Below the pieces are notes generated by a model. That model had not been told where the DNA came from. It saw only the letters and a program-made list of their open reading frames with translations, and searched no databases. The position numbers were made by a program, and so were the translations under genes. From Myotis daubentonii (taxonomy: Eukaryota; Chordata; Mammalia; Chiroptera; Vespertilionidae), in the NCBI RefSeq assembly GCF_963259705.1, contig NC_081840.1, positions 148,525,549 to 148,589,548 of the forward strand: a DNA stretch of 64,000 bases. The letters run 5' to 3'. Positions 60,270-64,000 of the stretch are shown here, in pieces. The number at the start of each line of letters is the position of its first letter. Positions within the stretch are counted from its first letter, which is position 1.

Positions 60270-60441
60270 GCCCTTGCTGGTGTGGCTCAGTTGGTTGGGC
60301 ATTGTTCCGTATGCCGAAAGGTTACTGGTTCAATTCCTCGTAGGGAGTGTGCAGGAGGCAGCCCATCCATGTTACACTCTCACACTGATGCTTCTCTGTT
60401 CTCCCTTGCTCTCTCTCTAAAAATCAATGAAGATCAATAAA
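60270..60441 (+). repeat. Ves-type SINE
   Basis: Head GCCCTTGCTGGTGTGGCTCAG, B box ctggttcaattcctcg, tail ctctctctaaaaatcaatga. Similar flanks with atactttaa lie at 60248-60269 and 60444-60465. Somewhat shorter than full length. Confidence 0.88.
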
Positions 60442-60559
60442 GTATACTTTAAAAAATAACTCAATGAAGTTATTTATCATCACTATTGTTATCATTTAAG
60501 TCATAGATATATTTGTACTGTTTCACATTGAGGTTGATGATTACAATGTCTACCTTATG

Positions 60560-60760
60560 ATAGGGGAGCAGCCTAATCCCCTGGGAACAGCACACTAGAG
60601 GCTGAGAGAGCTGAGTTTTGAAGCCCACTTTTACCACCTACACATTATGTGAATTTGGTCAAGTTATTTTACCCCAGATTCCTCATGTGAAATATGGGGA
60701 GAATAGTCAGCTATGACCTGATGAGAACTTACTATAAAATTTTTTTCATGTTATTTTACT
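60560..60760 (+). repeat. MIR SINE fragment
   Basis: Contains tgagttttgaagcccacttt, taccacctacacattatgtg, aatttggtcaagttatttta and cagattcctcatgtgaaata, a sense MIR core. Confidence 0.7.
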
Positions 60761-62149
60761 TAATTCTGATCATAACCATAGAGAACAGATAGTGATGGAG
60801 TTAGAATTTTATCCCTGTCCAGCCTGAACCCAGCCCATACGGCTATAATTTCACTGTACTGTAAAATCACTTTTCCTGTTTTTCTTCCTTGATACCCTAC
60901 CTTGTTGAACTGAATAAAGCTGAGAGATGACGTGGGAAACTTACCTAGAAAGGTGTTCAGCAAATTGTAATACTCTGAGTAATTAGCAGTCATAATTATT
61001 ATGTGAGGTATTATGCCCTAGTCCACTGAGCTGAATTCAGTCTAGGAATGCTCCTACAACTTCCTTACAATGTCTGCTTGAATACAGGGAAAAACCGTAG
61101 CCTCAAAACTGTCATACAAACCTATGAAGATGAAATAAATAAAAAATGAGTATGGGCATGGTGACTGCCAGCACAGGAAAAGCACCATACTGACGATGTA
61201 GTCTAAAGGCATAACTGCTAAAGCACAGTGCTTCACTGCAAAATGAGCTGACGATTAATGGCAAATCCGTAATGACATCTCACCAAGAAGCAAGGCGGGA
61301 AGTGCAATTCTAATGTCAGGATGCATTCATATGTGGAAATCTAACATTCAGTGTCTTGTAGAATAAAACCAAATGCTATCTATGGTTGTTATATTATACC
61401 TAAAATTGTAAGCTCAAAATCGGTTCAATGAATACTGACAGAAAGCTCATGCCAAAAAAGTCTGCCCACGCGTTTCTGCACTAAATCATACGCCAACAAC
61501 AGTATTCAAAGACAGTCAACTTTCCTGCCATTTACCTTGTAACTTCTTACAATCTTTCACTTTCACTACTTAGCAAAATGCACGCCCTTAATATTCCCAT
61601 AATCCCAGAACACCAAATCCCAAAGCTTTTTATAGAGCTCATCCTTGTGGTTTTCTTTTTATTAAGAACGTTTTGTGTCCCCCTTACCCCGCTTTAAGTA
61701 GTTCTTCCTTTAGCGCTCCAACGGGGCAGGGTTCTGGTTTCTTGTTCAGTGTTTACTCTCTTTTGCTGATGCCCTTCCTTGTCCCACCCCTTAAATGTGG
61801 ATATTCCTAGAGTGGTTCCTGCTTGACTCTTTCACCCTGCAGTTTCCATGCTCACTGTGTGATAGTTCACCTATGTAACCTTTAGGTCCAGTTATGCCAC
61901 CACCTTAGATCTCTAATGTTATGTTTCCAACTGTTTGCTATAGTATTCAAGTAAAATAACCTAGACAGTTTACAAATTCAACTAAAATTCAACTTGTTTA
62001 TCCTCTTGACTTTCTTCTGGTCAAATTTATCAAGCAGAGCCAGGAACTTCAGACCTACATTTATCTTGTTTTTCAACGTCAGCCCCTAAATCCAATGAGC
62101 TCCAAGACTTGTACTGAATTTTCACCTCAGTATCCTGAAATTTTACCCC

Positions 62150-62870
62150 CTGACTACTGCTTCTGTTGCAGAATAGTAAGAAGCTAGGAAAATTCCAGGA
62201 CAAGTGGAATAGTGAAGCTGAGGCAGATTAAACAGCAGTTTGCAGCCACCTAGTGAATTCTATCTTCCCTAAACCAAGGATACTTAGAAGTAAATGGTTT
62301 GCACATCCCCCCAACCAGAGGGTAAATAACTTAAATCACCCTACTCAAGGAGATAGATAACAGAAATCCAATTGGTTCCATTTGCCAACCACATCTAAGG
62401 ACAGACAAATTGAGAATAGTCTATTGATTCTCCCCCAAGACTTCCCCTAAACACCCGCCCTTTAAAACCTCTGAAAATGAAGGTGCCAGTACGCTCTCCC
62501 TCCAGGGAGCACACCTGTGCCATTTCCTTCCCTGTCTCCTTCCCCCACAGGCATGCATCTCCTGAACCCCAAGAGACACCAAGGGACCCCACGAGACTTG
62601 TAACCAAGGGAGCAATGGGCAGCGGCAGCTCATCCTGCCTAACCCCCATCATTTGTCTCCAAGGCCCCCTTCCCTCTGCTTTCCCAGGGAGCCAAAGCAG
62701 CCCAGCCCAGGCTCTCCTGTAGCTTCTTCTGTGCCATTTTTTGTTTCATTGTCCTAAGTGGTTTTTTGTTTGTTTGTTTTGCTGTGGTCAATAAATTCTT
62801 GCTTGCTTTACTACACTTTGTCTCTTGACTGAAATCTTTCCTTTAAGAAGACATGATCCGAGGTCTTCTC
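62150..62870 (+). repeat. probable solitary LTR of an endogenous retrovirus
   Basis: The layout is LTR-like: a TATA-like tttaaaa at 62461-62467 after a C-rich stretch, an AATAAA at 62790-62795 and, just after it, ttgcttgctttactacactttgtctcttgac, which resembles the R-U5 end of class I (gamma-type) mammalian LTRs. No gag, pol or env sequence is next to it. The exact ends and target duplication could not be fixed. The 70-85-codon open frames in it are not genes. Confidence 0.45.
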
Positions 62871-62888
62871 CTCTCGATTGTAACACTT

Positions 62889-62904
62889 TTTTTTTTTTTT
62901 TTTA
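62889..62904. repeat. poly(T) tract
   Basis: Run of about 16 T residues just right of the LTR-like sequence. Confidence 0.85.
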
Positions 62905-63149
62905 CCTTAACCTGGCCACAATTCTACCCAGGGCCATAGACTTTGGATATAGATCAAATTTATCTTTTACCTTCTGCTTCAATACTTCTCTCTTACCAAT
63001 TTCTCCACTCATCGTGTCATCTCTGGTTTTCCGTCTTTATCTGCCCAGGTTTTTGGTTGCACTTATGGTAAACCCTATTGGTAAGATGAACCAACTTCCC
63101 TTTTCAACTCCATTCTCCTCAGCTCACTTGCAGCTTTGACCTAACTATG

Positions 63150-63465
63150 TGACAGGATCTGGCCCAAGAGACATCAGCAGAAACATGCTATAAAATTCAC
63201 GAGAAAATTTTTTGTGTGTGATATGGACTCTTTCCTTTATTTTCCCTACTGATAATAGATATACATGTGATGGTTGGATTTAATGTGGCCTTCTTGCAAT
63301 TATGACTGAAAGGCCAAGGGATTCCCAGAGACTTCTATAGTAACATCATTGAATTATATAAATAACACCAACTGCCTTCTCGGAACCTCTAATTATGTGA
63401 GAAAAATAAACTCATATCCTAATTCCCATAGAAAACATGGCGCTTTCTACAACATTTTGGTGACT
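63150..63465 (+). repeat. possible MaLR/MLT-type LTR remnant
   Basis: The phrases tgatggttggatttaatgtgg and ctaattatgtgagaaaaata followed by aactcatatcctaattccc recall the 3' part of old mammalian LTRs. Short, diverged and uncertain. Confidence 0.25.
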
Positions 63466-64000
63466 CCTTTGTAATTTCTTCTTTGGTTCACCAATTTAGT
63501 CTTTCCCACTGCTCAGCTTCTCACTCAGACACTGTACTTTCTGCCCAGTACAGCCCCTTGCTTCCAATGACACCTGATGTTCCAGACTGAGCCAGCCCAT
63601 CCCCTCTGCTCCTCTTCCCCTGAGGACTGGACATTATCTTTACAGATAATTATGACCAGATTCTTATGACCTTGCCCTGATGACTGACATAGTGTCCTGG
63701 TCTACTTGGTCTTCCTGCTTTCAATCTCTTCCAATTCCTTTCTCTACTGGACACTATCACCCACGTAGACAAAAATGGGGTTCTGTGATAAACGTGCCAA
63801 GTCCAGTGACCAAAAGGAATCCCACAGCGTGATCTGATCATAAATTCCTAACTGAGCAGATCATAGTGGATATGGACAACCCAGGCATATAAAAGGTTTA
63901 TCTTTGCTTTAAGCAAGCCCTGTCCATTGTTCTTATGCATCTAGGTTAACACACCTGTGAAATGTCTTTTAAAGACCCTCAGAAATGCATCAGTCTGTTC

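Larger units (their letters stand above)
37720..64000 (-). other. COL25A1: large COL25A1 intron upstream of NC2 (partial)
   Basis: No collagen triplet run with splice sites was seen on the minus strand here, so the upstream COL1 exons probably lie right of the window. The content is L1, Helitron, SINE and LTR-like sequence (listed separately) with long unmarked stretches at 37.8-39.3, 42.4-43.3, 44.1-45.5, 48.5-50.7, 51.3-52.7, 54.7-58.5 and 60.8-62.1 kb, in which I see only AT-rich non-coding DNA. Open frames of up to 142 codons (51436-51864) are in the range expected by chance for this length and composition. Confidence 0.65.

Overview
The window is nuclear DNA from a bat, most likely a vespertilionid (Myotis, Pipistrellus or Eptesicus type). 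The evidence is the repeat content: at least twelve tRNA-derived Ves-type SINEs, a set of HeliBat-type rolling-circle transposons with A/T insertion sites and CTAG-type 3' ends, and short hAT transposons with 8-bp target duplications. These sit on a background of mammalian L1, L2 and MIR fossils. No complete gene lies in the window.

The coding content is a run of tiny exons on the minus strand of one large collagen gene, which I identify as COL25A1 (collagen XXV, the CLAC precursor). In transcript order they are 36901-36830 (the NC2 segment), 36096-35989, 33162-33127, 16338-16312 and 14330-14286. All are phase 0 with lengths of 72, 108, 36, 27 and 45 bp. Joined, they read into the start of the COL2 triple helix in the order I remember from the human protein. 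A sixth candidate at 37719-37660 (60 bp, phase 0, splice sites present) would be an extra exon at the COL1/NC2 boundary; I do not know it from the human protein. Everything right of about 37.7 kb looks like a very large upstream intron, and everything left of 14.3 kb the next downstream intron. Nearly all long open frames in the window are chance frames, many of them inside SINEs, Helitrons or L2.

Layout: 1-14.3 kb is intron with a hAT element, Ves SINEs, a Helitron, a U2 snRNA fragment and MIR copies. 14.3-16.3 kb holds two exons. 16.3-33.1 kb is intron with L2, a hAT-Charlie fossil split by a Helitron, and a 665-bp Helitron carrying a 52-bp palindrome. 33.1-37.7 kb is the exon cluster. 37.7-64 kb is intron with an L1 broken by three abutting Helitrons, further Helitrons at 52.7-54.5 kb, Ves SINEs and two LTR-like segments.

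The most notable observations are the candidate extra COL25A1 exon; a GC-AG intron after the 36-bp exon; a pair of same-family Helitrons in inverted orientation flanking the exon cluster; a U2 snRNA 5' fragment with a perfect 14-bp target duplication; and an L1 interrupted by sequence copied from two host sites 2-3 kb away. I found no convincing new gene system. Statements about human COL25A1 and repeat consensus sequences rest on memory, not on a search.
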